Source: Mesorhizobium sp. PAMC28654 (GTDB lineage: Bacteria > Pseudomonadota > Alphaproteobacteria > Rhizobiales > Rhizobiaceae). Taken from it: a stretch of DNA of 64,000 nucleotides. The stretch lies in assembly GCF_020616515.1 (NCBI RefSeq), contig NZ_CP085135.1, forward strand, positions 6,123,001 to 6,187,000. Direction: 5' to 3'. The position numbers and the translations under genes are program-made. Positions 1-8,983 of the stretch are shown piece after piece. Under the pieces are notes generated by a model. The model ran no database searches and was not told where the DNA came from. It worked only from the letters and a program-made list of their open reading frames with translations. Numbering within the stretch: the stretch's first letter is position 1; each line of letters begins with the position of its first letter.

Positions 1-2
1 GG

Positions 3-515
3 CTTCCCCGGCTAGGCTTCCAGCCCAAGCGGCGCACCGCCTTCCTGTTCGATCCGCCCGAAGGCACGGATATCAGCTCGTGGCCGCTGGTTGTCGACCT
101 GCACGAGAAATTCTACTTCAAGCCGGATGCCGGACGGCTGATCGGCTCGCCGGCCGATGAGACCAATTCCGAGCCCTGCGACGCGTATCCGGAAGACATC
201 GACGTCGCCATCGCCGTTGATCGCATCGAGAAGGTCACGTCGATGCGCATCGGCCGTCCGTCGACGCCATGGGCTGGGCTGCGCACCTTTTCGCCGGACC
301 GGTCGCCGGTCGCCGGCTTCGATCCGCGCCTGCCCGGTTTCTTCTGGCTGGGCGGGCAGGGCGGCTACGGTTTTCAGGTGTCGCTGACCCTGGCGCGTAT
401 TGGCGCCGCGCTGATACGCGGCGAGGCGCTGCCCGCCGATGTGGTAGACCTTGGCGTGACGGCGGAAGCGCTTTCGCCGGAGCGGTTCCTCAGCGGACAG
501 GCGGTGACGCCATGA
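3..515 (+). CDS. FAD-dependent oxidoreductase (D-amino-acid-oxidase family), C-terminal part
   Basis: The reading frame is open from the window edge and ends with TGA at 513-515, so about 170 residues of the C-terminus are present and the N-terminal FAD-binding Rossmann half lies outside. The visible part has the end of a DAO/glycine-oxidase fold: a stretch matching the substrate-side domain (FYFKPDAGRLIGSPADE), then RTFSPDRSPVAG and WLGGQGGYGFQ, which form the C-terminal FAD-contacting loop in this family. Such enzymes oxidise amino acids or amines to imino products. It lies 60 bases upstream of a peptide-type binding protein on the same strand, which may suggest linked uptake and oxidation, but the substrate cannot be read from the sequence. 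Confidence 0.85.
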   Translation, partial: LPRLGFQPKRRTAFLFDPPEGTDISSWPLVVDLHEKFYFKPDAGRLIGSPADETNSEPCDAYPEDIDVAIAVDRIEKVTSMRIGRPSTPWAGLRTFSPDRSPVAGFDPRLPGFFWLGGQGGYGFQVSLTLARIGAALIRGEALPADVVDLGVTAEALSPERFLSGQAVTP

Positions 516-574
516 GCCTCAGATCATTCCTTCAGCCGTGCCTACCCCCAACACTGTCATCCGGAGCGTTTGCG

Positions 575-2173
575 ATGAAATCTCTGCGCGCAGTCCTCAC
601 CTCGTCCCTTCTGGCTTCTTCCGTCCTTCTCGGCGGGCAAGCCTATGCAAAAACCCTGGTCTATTGCTCGGAGGCCAATCCCGAGACCTTCAACCCGGCG
701 ATCGGCATCGCCGATTCCACGATGGATGCCGCCGCCAAGACGATCTTCAACCGGCTGGTCGAGTTCAAGCCGGGCACGACCGAGGTCGGCCCGGCGCTGG
801 CCGAGAGCTGGGATGTCTCGCCGGACGGCAAGACCTACACGTTCCACCTGCGCCACGGCGTGAAATTCCAGTCGAACGAGCACTTTGCGCCGACGCGCGA
901 TTTCGACGCCGATGACGTGCTCTACACGTTCAACCGCCAGCGCGATGCCAACAACCCGTATCACAAGCTCGGCGGCGGCACTTACGAGTACTTCAATGCG
1001 CTGGGCATGGGCACGCTGATCGACAAGATAGACAAGATCGACGACTACACGGTGCGCTTCACGCTGACGTCGGCCAATGTCACCTTCCTGGCCGGCATCG
1101 CGCTCGATTATCTGTCCATCCTGTCGCTGGAGCAGACGCAGAAGATGGTGGCGGCCGGCACGCCGGAACTGATCGACAGCGCCCCGGTCGGCACCGGCCC
1201 GTTCGTGCTCGATGCCTATGTGCCCGACAGTCAGGTCCGCTATTCCGCCAACAAGGATTATTGGCGCGGCGCGCCCAAGATCGACACGCTGGTCTTCGCC
1301 ATCACGCCGGAGCCCACAACCCGCGTCGAGCGCATCAAGGCCAATGAATGCCAGGTCGCCGCACCGCCGCCGCCAAGTGCTGTCGCCGATCTGCGCGGTG
1401 ATCCCGACATCAACGTGCTCGACCTCAAGGGCCAGAACATCGGCATCCTCGGCTTCAATGTCGAGCACCAGCCGCTGGGCGATGTGCGCGTGCGCATGGC
1501 GCTGGCCAAGGCCATCGACCGCAAGGCGATCGTCGAGGCTGTCTATGCGGGCGCCGGCACCGTGGCCGGCAGCGTCGTGCCGCCGGCGCAGCTCGGCGCG
1601 GTCACCGATGCCGGCATCGACTATGATCCGGATGGCGCCAGGAAACTGCTGAAGGAAGCCGGCCACGAGAGCGACCTCAAGATCAGCCTGTGGGCGATGC
1701 CGGTGTCGCGGCCCTACAACCCCAACGCCAAGCGCATGGCCGAGATGATCCAGGCCGACTGGGCGGCGGTCGGCGTCAAGGCCGACATCGTCAGCTTCGA
1801 GTGGGGCGAGTACCTGAAGCGCACGGCGGCGGGCGAGCAGGATACGTTCCTGCTCGGCGGCAGCAGCGACAATGGCGATCCCGACAACATGCTGAGCTAC
1901 CTGTTGTCTTGTGACGGCGTGAAGGGCGGCTCCAACCGTTCGCGCTGGTGCGACAAGGATTTTGAAAAACTGCTGGATGAAGGCCGCGTCGCCGCCGACC
2001 CGAAGGAACGCGCCGCGATCTACCAGAAGGCGCAGGAAATCCTGAAGGTTGAGGTGCCGGTGGCGCCGATCGCCCATTCGATGGTGGCGATCCCGGTCCG
2101 CAAGAGCGTGCTGAATTATGTGCTCGACCCGTTCGGCCGGCAGAATTTCGCGGCCGTGGATATGGCGGAGTAG
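575..2173 (+). CDS. Dipeptide/oligopeptide ABC transporter substrate-binding protein (SBP_bac_5, DppA-like)
   Basis: A 532-residue periplasmic binding protein. The ATG at 575 is preceded by GGAG at 562-565 and followed by a clean signal peptide (about 25 residues, ending QAYA before KTLVYC). The family-5 hallmarks follow: SEANPETFNPAIG near the mature N-terminus, PALAESWDVSPDGKTYTF, and a late Cys pair in the region LLSCDGVKGG...RWCDKDF that is characteristic of DppA-type proteins. The length fits the family. Longer in-frame extensions upstream lack a signal peptide and were discarded. No permease or ATPase genes follow, so it must work with components encoded elsewhere or belong to an operon that extends upstream of the window. 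Confidence 0.93.
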   Translation: MKSLRAVLTSSLLASSVLLGGQAYAKTLVYCSEANPETFNPAIGIADSTMDAAAKTIFNRLVEFKPGTTEVGPALAESWDVSPDGKTYTFHLRHGVKFQSNEHFAPTRDFDADDVLYTFNRQRDANNPYHKLGGGTYEYFNALGMGTLIDKIDKIDDYTVRFTLTSANVTFLAGIALDYLSILSLEQTQKMVAAGTPELIDSAPVGTGPFVLDAYVPDSQVRYSANKDYWRGAPKIDTLVFAITPEPTTRVERIKANECQVAAPPPPSAVADLRGDPDINVLDLKGQNIGILGFNVEHQPLGDVRVRMALAKAIDRKAIVEAVYAGAGTVAGSVVPPAQLGAVTDAGIDYDPDGARKLLKEAGHESDLKISLWAMPVSRPYNPNAKRMAEMIQADWAAVGVKADIVSFEWGEYLKRTAAGEQDTFLLGGSSDNGDPDNMLSYLLSCDGVKGGSNRSRWCDKDFEKLLDEGRVAADPKERAAIYQKAQEILKVEVPVAPIAHSMVAIPVRKSVLNYVLDPFGRQNFAAVDMAE

Positions 2174-2231
2174 GGCTTGGCGCTCTTCCTTCTCCCCTTG
2201 TGGGGTAAGAGGACGGTTTGCCGGAGGCAAA

Positions 2232-2256
2232 TTGAAAGGTCCAGCGGACCTTTCAA
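2232..2256. repeat. Short perfect inverted repeat in intergenic spacer
   Basis: Two 11-base arms (TTGAAAGGTCC and its exact complement) separated by AGC form a strong hairpin between the binding protein and the serine hydrolase. No T-run follows, so it is not a typical intrinsic terminator. The surrounding spacer (2174-2347) also has a CTCCCCTTGTGGGG palindrome and resembles the mosaic intergenic elements seen elsewhere in the window. Confidence 0.7.
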
Positions 2257-2347
2257 AGGACTCGAACGCCCGGAGCCATAGCGAAGGGCCGGGTGGATGA
2301 AGAACTCCCTGCTTCCCATTTTGGGAAAAGGAAAAAGCGAGACCACC

Positions 2348-3448
2348 ATGCTGAAAGACCTCAACACCCTCCTCGATCGCTACCTCGCTGATGGCGCGGT
2401 AGGCGCATCGCTGGCCTATGCCAAGGGCGGCTCGGCGCCGGTGGCCGTCACCGCCGGCCTAGCCGACCGCGGGCAGGGCGTCACGGTGCTGCCCGACCGG
2501 CTGTTCAAGATCGGCAGCTGCACCAAGACCTTCGTGTCCGCCGCTCTCGTCAAGCTTGCCCAGGATGGCAAGCTCGATCTGTCGGCGCCGATCTCCGGGT
2601 GGTTTCCGGATCTGCCGGGCGCCGGGGATATCTCCGTGCGACAGCTGGTCAACCATCGCAGCGGCCTGCCGGAGTTCGAATATTACATCCCGATGGACCC
2701 GACCCGGCGGTGGACGCCGCAACAACTGGTCGACATTGCCTTCGCCTCCGAAAAGCCGAAGTCGCCGGGCGGCCCGGCCGTCTACAACAACACCGGCTAT
2801 GTGCTGGCCGGCATGCTGATCGAGGTCGTGTCGGGACAGTCGCTGGGCGGCTATGTCAGGAATGTCGTGCTGCAGCCGCTCGGGCTGAAGAACACATGGT
2901 CGCCGGCGACGGAAGCGTTTCCGGAAAAATCCATGGTGCGCGGCTACTACCACCGGCCGCCGCCAGCGGCGGGCGCGCCGACCGATCTCGCCTCCGGCGG
3001 CGAGATGTGGCGCATGGACGGCGTGTTGCCCTATTCGGACGAGTTGCAGGATTCGTCGGATTCGTTTCCGTTCAGCGGCGCCTATGGCTGCGGCGACATG
3101 GTGTCGACCCCGACAGACATGGTGGGCTTCATGCGCGGGCTGTTCGGCGGCCGGGTTATCTCGCCCGCCTTCTTCGCCGAGATGTTCGAGAGCCGCGCGC
3201 CGGTCAGCTTTCCGGGCACGCGCATGCGCGAGACGGGCGCCGGCCTGTTCCAGAGCGCTTACGCCGATCGCGCCTTCTACGGCCACCAGGGCAGCATCCC
3301 CGGCTATGTCTCGGTCATGCTGCACGATCCGCAATCGCACCTGACCATCGCCATGACCAGCAATGTCGGCTCCGGCAACCGCCTGTCCTTCCAGGCAAGC
3401 GGGCTGCACCCGGTGGTGGATGAGGCGATACGAATCCTGCTGGGGTGA
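2348..3448 (+). CDS. Serine hydrolase, beta-lactamase class C / D-aminopeptidase family
   Basis: A 366-residue protein of the PF00144 (beta-lactamase/DD-peptidase) family. The catalytic SxxK motif is SCTK at about residues 57-60, the YxN motif is YNN in PAVYNNTGY at about residue 150, and an HxG-type motif (GHQGSIPGY) is near residue 312. There is no signal peptide, so a cytoplasmic esterase or D-amino-acid peptidase role is more likely than beta-lactam resistance. The ATG at 2348 was chosen because the family alignment starts just after it; the upstream frame is spacer repeat. The position after a dipeptide-binding protein would fit processing of imported peptides, but this is inference. Confidence 0.85.
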   Translation: MLKDLNTLLDRYLADGAVGASLAYAKGGSAPVAVTAGLADRGQGVTVLPDRLFKIGSCTKTFVSAALVKLAQDGKLDLSAPISGWFPDLPGAGDISVRQLVNHRSGLPEFEYYIPMDPTRRWTPQQLVDIAFASEKPKSPGGPAVYNNTGYVLAGMLIEVVSGQSLGGYVRNVVLQPLGLKNTWSPATEAFPEKSMVRGYYHRPPPAAGAPTDLASGGEMWRMDGVLPYSDELQDSSDSFPFSGAYGCGDMVSTPTDMVGFMRGLFGGRVISPAFFAEMFESRAPVSFPGTRMRETGAGLFQSAYADRAFYGHQGSIPGYVSVMLHDPQSHLTIAMTSNVGSGNRLSFQASGLHPVVDEAIRILLG

Positions 3449-3643
3449 GGGGTAGGGGCCGGGCTTGTGTCACAGGCTGATCCGTCCGGCGATATTGAAC
3501 CCGCGACGCCGTCATCTTCGCGCCATAGGCATTGGCACCTTGACCGAAAACGGGATTCGACTTTTTCATTACCGTGCGGGGACGTGCCGGCTTTTTCGGA
3601 GCTTCTGCGAATCCGCTGGTGAGGACTCTTGAGGACGGGAATC

Positions 3644-4096
3644 ATGAGTCAGCAAGACTGGGGTCGGCAGGACTGGCGGTTGAATAGCGAGACGGAAATC
3701 GTCGTCGACGTGCCCGTCGCGAGGCTCTGGGCCGCGCTGACAGACGCCGAAGAGGCGCAACGCTACTTCATGGGCGCGCGCGTGACCACCGGGGATGTGG
3801 GCGAGGCCTATCGCGTGGAGCGTGGGGACGGATGGCGTGTGAGCGGCATAGTTCTGGTGAAGGATGCTCCGCACAGATTGCGTGTCACCTGGGGCATCAA
3901 AGCTCCGGCCGGCGTGGCAATGCCGAATTGCGAGGTGGAATATCGTGTTGAGCCTGCCGACGCGCTTCAGGTGGTGGTGCAGTCAAAGCTGACCATCCGC
4001 GAGTATATCGATGGTCCGCTGCCGCCGCATCTCGCCGATGCAGGCCGAAGTGGATGGGCGATGATTGCTCGGAACCTGAAAGCCTATCTTGGATGA
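3644..4096 (+). CDS. SRPBCC (START/AHSA1-like) domain protein
   Basis: A 150-residue single-domain protein. After a short polar N-terminus the sequence ETEIVVDVPVARLWAALTD is the typical first strand and helix of a polyketide-cyclase/START helix-grip fold, followed by alternating beta strands and a long C-terminal helix (GWAMIARNLKAYL). These proteins bind hydrophobic ligands; no ligand can be assigned. ATG 3644 is preceded by GAGGACGG at 3631-3638; a TTG at 3629 is in frame but lacks a good ribosome site. It faces the AraC regulator gene tail to tail. Confidence 0.75.
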   Translation: MSQQDWGRQDWRLNSETEIVVDVPVARLWAALTDAEEAQRYFMGARVTTGDVGEAYRVERGDGWRVSGIVLVKDAPHRLRVTWGIKAPAGVAMPNCEVEYRVEPADALQVVVQSKLTIREYIDGPLPPHLADAGRSGWAMIARNLKAYLG

Positions 4097-4118
4097 ACCG
4101 CCTCGGAGGCGAAGTTCG

Positions 4119-5110
4119 TCACGCCGCGTCGCGTCTGTCGGCCTGCGATGGCTCTGGGCCGGTTAGCGAGGGCGACGCCTCCTCCGGCAAGGGCAGCCGG
4201 GTTCCGCGACGGCCATATTGCCGGGGTGAGCAGCCCATGACGCGCTTGAAGGCCGTGCTGAAGGCGCTTTCGGATTCGTAGCCGAGCGACAGGGCAATGA
4301 CGGAGACGGGATCGCCGGAATTGGCCAGCCTGTCGCCGGCCAGCAGCATGCGCCAGCGCGTCAGATAGTCCATCGGCGAGAGCCCGACCGTCTCCTTGAA
4401 CCGCAGCGCGAAGGTCGATCGCGACATGCCCACGCGTTCGGCCAGCGCCTGCAATGTCCAGCCATGCGCGGGGTCGTCATGCATGGCTGATATCGCCGCG
4501 CCCATCTGCCTGTCGGCCAGCGCGAAGAGCCAGCCGACGCCGCCATGCAAACCCGTCATGTGCAGCCGCAGCGCCTCGATGAGGATCATGTGGGCGAGGT
4601 GCTCGACGATGAGAAAGCCGCCCGGTTGGGGGCGCGCAATTCCTGCATCATCCGCTCGACGGGCCAGCGCAGCGCCGAATGATCGGACTCCCCGCGGATG
4701 TGGACGATGGGCGGCAGCATCCGTAGCAGGATGCCGGCATGGTTGCCCGACAGGCCGAAGCGGCTGCTGACCAGCAGGAAATCGCCGCCGCCCTTGTGGG
4801 TGGTGATGCCGCCGGTGCGCGCCGGCGAAAACACCGCTGACGCCTCGACTGGCGTCACCGCCAGGTCGCTGGCGAGGCGGAAGGGGCGACCGCGCGGCAG
4901 CAGGAAGCAATCGCCCGTTTCCAGTTGCACCGCATCGGCTTCGCCCTCGACGGACAGCCAGCATTGGCCGGACACCACGGCGCCGCATTTGATGGCGGCC
5001 TGCTGGTCGGGGAACTGGATCGACCAGTCGCCGCCCGCGTCGAGTCCGGCGGACAGGTAGTTGCGCGGCTTCAGCAGCGACAGCACGTCTGACAAGGGAT
5101 CCATGGGCAT
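4119..5110 (-). pseudogene. AraC-family regulator with N-terminal cupin, broken by a 1-base frameshift
   Basis: Two overlapping frames encode consecutive parts of one protein. The first (from 5110) gives a cupin-type effector domain ending ...MMQELRAP; the second continues with QPGGFLIVEHLAHM and the double helix-turn-helix domain (WTLQALAERVGMSRSTFALRF, then IALSLGYESESAFSTAFKR). They join at the G run 4628-4632 (a C run on the coding strand), where one additional base restores a roughly 330-residue AraC_binding_1-type regulator. It is divergent from the SDR gene at 5231, its likely target. It may be a real pseudogene or a homopolymer consensus error; the DNA-binding half is intact. Confidence 0.85.
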
Positions 5111-5230
5111 TCCCGGACGATCGCGAAGATCATGCGGACTTTACAGCATGGATCGTATCACCTCAACCGCCTAACTTGATAGCAACGGGGCTGCCAATAC
5201 GGCCCTCAAGCGAAAGCGAGGAGATCTGTC

Positions 5231-6124
5231 ATGCGTGTATTCGTTACCGGTGCCACCGGATTTGTCGGTTCCGCCGTGGTGCGCGAACTCATCGGCGCGG
5301 GCCATCAGGTGCTCGGTCTTGCCCGCTCGGACGAGGGCGCCAAGGCGGTTGCCGCCGCCGGCGCGCAAGCGCTGCGCGGCGACATCGAGGACCTGGAAAG
5401 CCTGCGCCGGGGCGTCGCCCAGGCGGACGGCGTTGTTCACACCGCGTTCAATCATGATTTTTCGAAATTCGCTGCCAATTGCGAGGGGGACAGGCGGGCC
5501 ATCGAGACGATCGGCGCGGCGCTCGAAGGCTCCGAGCGGCCGCTGCTCGTCACCTCCGGCCTGGCGCTGGTCAGGAATGGCGGCGTGGCGACAGAAGACA
5601 ACGACCCGATGCCCGCCTCGGCCTCCTTGCCGCGCGCTTCGGAAGCGGCGGCCGAGGCCCTGGCGGCAAGCGGCGTGCGCGCCTCGGTGGTGCGTCTTTC
5701 ACCTTCCGTCCATGGCGACGGCGACCACGGTTTCGTGCCGATGCTGATCGGCGTCGCGCGCCAGAAGGGCGTTTCGGCCTATATCGGTGACGGGCAAAAC
5801 CGCTGGCCGGCGGTGCACCGGCTCGATGCCGCCAGCCTGTTTCGGCTGGCGCTGGAGAGAGGGGACGGCGGTGCGCGCTATCACGCGATCGATGATGAGG
5901 GCGTGCCGACCCGCGAGATCGCCGAGATCATCGGCCGTCGCCTGAACCTGCCGGTCGTTTCCAAGACCTTCGGGGAGGCCGCCGGGCATTTCGGCTTTAT
6001 CGGCCACTTCTTCGGCATGGATTGGCCGACCTCGAGCGCCAAGACGCGAGAGCTGCTAGGCTGGCAGCCGAAGCAGGCCGGGTTGATCGAGGACCTCGAT
6101 CATCCCCGTTATTTCGGCGGCTGA
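5231..6124 (+). CDS. NAD(P)-dependent SDR-type oxidoreductase / epimerase
   Basis: A 297-residue extended-type short-chain dehydrogenase. It starts with [14 protein letters not shown], giving the glycine-rich dinucleotide motif at residues 7-13. The usual catalytic YxxxK is not obvious: at the expected place the sequence reads [14 protein letters not shown], so it belongs to the atypical NAD(P)-binding group of nucleoside-sugar-epimerase-like proteins. The ribosome site GAGGAG ends at 5223. It is divergently transcribed from the frameshifted AraC gene with 120 bases between them, the usual arrangement for a regulator and its target. Confidence 0.85.
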   Translation: MRVFVTGATGFVGSAVVRELIGAGHQVLGLARSDEGAKAVAAAGAQALRGDIEDLESLRRGVAQADGVVHTAFNHDFSKFAANCEGDRRAIETIGAALEGSERPLLVTSGLALVRNGGVATEDNDPMPASASLPRASEAAAEALAASGVRASVVRLSPSVHGDGDHGFVPMLIGVARQKGVSAYIGDGQNRWPAVHRLDAASLFRLALERGDGGARYHAIDDEGVPTREIAEIIGRRLNLPVVSKTFGEAAGHFGFIGHFFGMDWPTSSAKTRELLGWQPKQAGLIEDLDHPRYFGG

Positions 6125-6224
6125 AAAAAGAGCCGCGCGCTTTCGTGCCGTCGGCCTTTTCCCGGATGGAGTGATCAGCCAAGATGTGACACGCTGCGGC
6201 GAGCCCCCCACGGGAGACGCCGCA

Positions 6225-6902
6225 GTGAAACCCACGCTCCCGCTCTTGCTCAGCCTCAATGCCGGCTATGTCGATACGGCCGGGTTCCTGGCGCTGCAGG
6301 GCCTGTTCACCGCGCATGTCACCGGAAATTTCGTCACGCTGGGCGCCTCGCTGGTGCTGGGCATTTCCGGCGTGGTGGCGAAGCTCCTGGCGCTGCCGGT
6401 GTTCTGCGTCGTGGTGATGTTCTCGCGGCTAGCCGGCAATCGTCTGCGCCAGCGCAAGCTGCCGGCGCTTGGCATCCTGCTGGCGGTCAAGCTCGGGCTG
6501 CTGATCGCCGGTGCCGCGCTGGCGATAAGGCTTGGTCCGTTCCCCACCGGCGACAGCCTGGCCGCGATCGTCACCGGCATGACGCTGGTCGCCGCCATGG
6601 CGATCCAGAATGCGGTGCACCGCATCCACCTGTCCGCCGCGCCGCCATCGACGCTGATGACCGGCACGACGACGCAGATCGATCTTGGCGACCTGCTGGG
6701 CGGCGTGACGGCGGAGGCCCGGCCGGCCATTGTGACCCGCCTGAAGCGCATGGCGTCGGCCGTCGCGGTGTTCGCGGTTGGCTGTGGCGCGGCGGCGCTC
6801 GGCTTTGCCTTCGCCAGCGTCTGGTGCTTCGTCGTGCCGCCGGTCGTGGCGCTGGCCGCGCTGGTGCTGAAGCTGTCGGCGCCCGAGGAGGAGGCAAAGT
6901 AA
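6225..6902 (+). CDS. YoaK/DUF1275 family membrane protein
   Basis: A 225-residue integral membrane protein of the DUF1275 (YoaK) family with about six hydrophobic segments. The signature N-terminus LSLNAGYVDTAGFLALQGLFTAHVTGNFVTLG is present, followed by MTGTTTQIDLGDLL. The function of the family is not established. GTG at 6225 is preferred because GGGAG precedes it by 9 bases and the family alignment begins there; another GTG at 6171 would add 18 unconserved residues. Confidence 0.85.
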   Translation: MKPTLPLLLSLNAGYVDTAGFLALQGLFTAHVTGNFVTLGASLVLGISGVVAKLLALPVFCVVVMFSRLAGNRLRQRKLPALGILLAVKLGLLIAGAALAIRLGPFPTGDSLAAIVTGMTLVAAMAIQNAVHRIHLSAAPPSTLMTGTTTQIDLGDLLGGVTAEARPAIVTRLKRMASAVAVFAVGCGAAALGFAFASVWCFVVPPVVALAALVLKLSAPEEEAK

Positions 6903-6983
6903 TCGGCGGATTGCCGCTGGCCCAATGCCAAGCCCTGCTTGCAGGCTGGAACTGACTGCCGCGCTGCCTTAGACGGCGGTCCG

Positions 6984-7520
6984 ATGGTTGAACATGCAGG
7001 CGAAATCCTGATCCTGACCGGCCCGCCGGGGTCAGGCAAGACGACGACGGCACGGGCTCTTGCCAACGAGCTGGGCTCGCCGAAGGTGCATCTTCACTCC
7101 GACGATTTCTGGCATTTCATCAAGCATGGCGCCGTCGTGCCGTACCTGCCCGAAGCCCACGAACAGAACAAAGTGGTCGATGCGCTGGCCAAGGTGGCGC
7201 GGGCCTATGCCGAAGGCGGCTATTTCGTCGTAGTCGACGGCATCGTCGGCCCCTGGTTCCTGCCGCCATTCGCGGCGTTGCCCGTGCCGCTCCATTATGT
7301 GGTGCTACGCCCGCCGCTCGATGTCGCCATCCAGCGTTGCCGCGAGCGCGGCGGCGACACGCTGACCGATCCCGAGCCCATCACGGCGCTGCACCAGCAG
7401 TTTTCTTCGCTATCGGACCTTGAACGGCATGCCCTGCCAACGGGGACGCAGAGCCCCAAGGACGTGCTGCGCGAGGTGATTGCTGCCGTCGACGGCGAAG
7501 CGTTTCGCCTGTCGTCCTGA
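6984..7520 (+). CDS. AAA-family nucleotide kinase-like ATPase
   Basis: A 178-residue P-loop protein. Walker A is GPPGSGKTT at about residues 13-21, followed by HLHSDDFW, a shikimate/chloramphenicol-kinase-like acceptor region, and a hydrophobic strand YFVVVDGIVGPWF. The fold is that of small-molecule kinases related to gluconate or chloramphenicol phosphotransferases; the substrate is unknown. ATG 6984 was chosen because the conserved region starts immediately after it. It follows the DUF1275 gene by 81 bases. Confidence 0.75.
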   Translation: MVEHAGEILILTGPPGSGKTTTARALANELGSPKVHLHSDDFWHFIKHGAVVPYLPEAHEQNKVVDALAKVARAYAEGGYFVVVDGIVGPWFLPPFAALPVPLHYVVLRPPLDVAIQRCRERGGDTLTDPEPITALHQQFSSLSDLERHALPTGTQSPKDVLREVIAAVDGEAFRLSS

Positions 7521-7569
7521 TGGGTGCTCGATGCTTGCCGTCGGCCGTGCTGCCGAGGCGGGCGGTTCC

Positions 7570-8022
7570 TCAGTCTTCGTCCGTCCAGATCAGGCGAAGC
7601 AGGCGCAGCAGCGTCGTCCGTTCCTTCCTGGTCAGCCTGTGCAGAAATCGGTCCTCGTGGTGGCGGACTTGCCGCCGCCATCCTGGCATAGCCTGCCTTG
7701 CGGCAGGCGTCAGCGTGAGCACCCGCACGCGCTTGTCCTCGGCATGGTCGTCGCGCTCGACCAGTCCGCGCTCTTCGAGTTCAGCCAGCAGCGGCGCCAT
7801 GTTGGCGCTTTTCATACCGAGCAGGCGGCAGAGTTCGGCGGCACGGATGCCGGGCTTCTCGTCGATCAGCGCTAGCATGCCGTAGGTGACCGGGCGCAGC
7901 GACGCTTCCGCGAGTTCGACCGCGAAATCATTGAGTGCAAGGGACGAGGCTCGCCGCAGATTATAACCGATCTGCGCGTCAAGGGCGTCCTCTGGGCTGG
8001 TGCGAAGCCGGGTCTCATCCAT
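7570..8022 (-). CDS. MarR-family repressor, probable regulator of hydroxycinnamate catabolism
   Basis: A 150-residue winged-helix protein. A dimerisation helix precedes the helix-turn-helix (RAAELCRLLGMKSANMAPLLAELEERGLV) and the wing (ERDDHAEDKRVRVLTLTPAARQ). Translation from ATG 8022 gives MDETRLRTSPEDA; further upstream codons run into the operator region. The gene is divergent from ech and fcs, and two identical-type palindromes lie in the intergenic space. In characterised bacteria, MarR proteins in this position (FerR/CouR/HcaR type) are released by hydroxycinnamoyl-CoA thioesters. That ligand is inferred from the neighbours. Confidence 0.87.
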   Translation of the reverse strand: MDETRLRTSPEDALDAQIGYNLRRASSLALNDFAVELAEASLRPVTYGMLALIDEKPGIRAAELCRLLGMKSANMAPLLAELEERGLVERDDHAEDKRVRVLTLTPAARQAMPGWRRQVRHHEDRFLHRLTRKERTTLLRLLRLIWTDED

Positions 8023-8068
8023 GTTGCAACCGATCGCCGCGATCAATGCCCTTGTCAAGAGAAAAAGA

Positions 8069-8106
8069 CTATGCGACATAGCGGATGCGATAGCTATGCT
8101 ACATAG
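8069..8106. promoter_or_regulatory. Twin palindromic MarR operator
   Basis: Two copies of a 13-base palindrome CTATG-N3-CATAG occur at 8069-8081 (CTATGCGACATAG) and 8094-8106 (CTATGCTACATAG). Their centres are 25 bases apart. They sit between the divergent MarR gene (start 8022) and ech (start 8127), right up against the ech ribosome site, so a bound repressor would cover the promoters of both genes. Seen directly; the protein that binds is inferred. Confidence 0.8.
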
Positions 8107-8126
8107 CGATGTACGGGAGGACCACA

Positions 8127-8942
8127 GTGACCGAAGATACCGTTGCCTTCGACGTCGAGGACGGCATTGCCTGGGTGCGCTTCAACCGCCCCGAAAAACG
8201 CAATTGCATGAACCCGGCGCTCAACCAAAGGATGATGCAGGTTCTCGACGAGCTTGAATTCCGCGATGATATCGGCGTTCTCGTGCTGTCCGGCGAGGGC
8301 AGCGCCTGGTCGGCGGGCATGGATCTGAAGGAGTATTTTCGCGAGACCGAGGCCAAGGGCATCGGCGCGGTCCGCAAGGCCCAGGCGGAAGCCTATGGCT
8401 GGTGGCGGCGCTTGCGCTGGTACCGCAAGCCAACCATCGCCATGGTCAATGGCTGGTGCTTTGGCGGCGGCTATGGCCCGCTCTTCGCCTGCGATCTTGC
8501 CTTCGCCGCCGACGAGGCGCAGTTCGCTTTGTCCGAGATCAACTGGGGCATCCTGCCGGGCGGCGGCGCCACCAAGGTGGTTGTCGACCTGCTGTCGATG
8601 CGCGACGCCATATATCATGCGCTGACCGGCGAGCTCATCGACGGCAAGAAGGCGGCTGCGTGGAAGCTGGTCAATGAGAGCGTGCCGCTGGCTGGACTGA
8701 AGACGCGTGTCGCCGAGGTCGCCAACATCCTGCTGAAGAAGAACCCGGTGGCGCTCAAGGCGACCAAGGACGCCATCCGTCGCGTCGCCGAGATGACCTA
8801 CGACAATGCCGAGGACTATCTGGTGCGGGCGCAGGAGGCGGCGAATTCGCAGGACAATGAAGGCCGCAAGGAAGGCATCCGCCAGTTCATCGACGAAAAG
8901 AGCTACAAACCGGGTCTCGGCGCTTACGACAAGGCGAGATGA
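8127..8942 (+). CDS. ech: p-Hydroxycinnamoyl-CoA hydratase/lyase (feruloyl-CoA hydratase-lyase)
   Basis: A 271-residue crotonase-fold enzyme that hydrates feruloyl-, caffeoyl- or p-coumaroyl-CoA and cleaves the product to the aromatic aldehyde and acetyl-CoA. It has diagnostic HCHL stretches: RFNRPEKRNCMNPALNQ, AGMDLKEYFRE, TIAMVNGWCFGGGYGPL and the catalytic-glutamate segment SEINWGILPG, plus EDYLVRAQEA carrying the tyrosine region. GTG 8127 follows GGGAGG at 8115-8120 with six bases spacing; the upstream ATG at 8109 lies before this site and next to the operator, so it is rejected. It is followed after a short gap by the CoA ligase that makes its substrate. No vanillin dehydrogenase is in the window. 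Confidence 0.92.
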   Translation: MTEDTVAFDVEDGIAWVRFNRPEKRNCMNPALNQRMMQVLDELEFRDDIGVLVLSGEGSAWSAGMDLKEYFRETEAKGIGAVRKAQAEAYGWWRRLRWYRKPTIAMVNGWCFGGGYGPLFACDLAFAADEAQFALSEINWGILPGGGATKVVVDLLSMRDAIYHALTGELIDGKKAAAWKLVNESVPLAGLKTRVAEVANILLKKNPVALKATKDAIRRVAEMTYDNAEDYLVRAQEAANSQDNEGRKEGIRQFIDEKSYKPGLGAYDKAR

Positions 8943-8983
8943 CCAAGCCGAAAAGGTGTGATGCTCTAGGGGAGGAGGTGCGG

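Noticed and set aside
557..2230. 557-codon open frame on the minus strand opposite the binding protein
   Set aside because: It mirrors the dipeptide-binding protein, has a low-complexity Arg/His/Ala-rich product without any family pattern, and no ribosome site. Such antisense frames are common in GC-rich genes.
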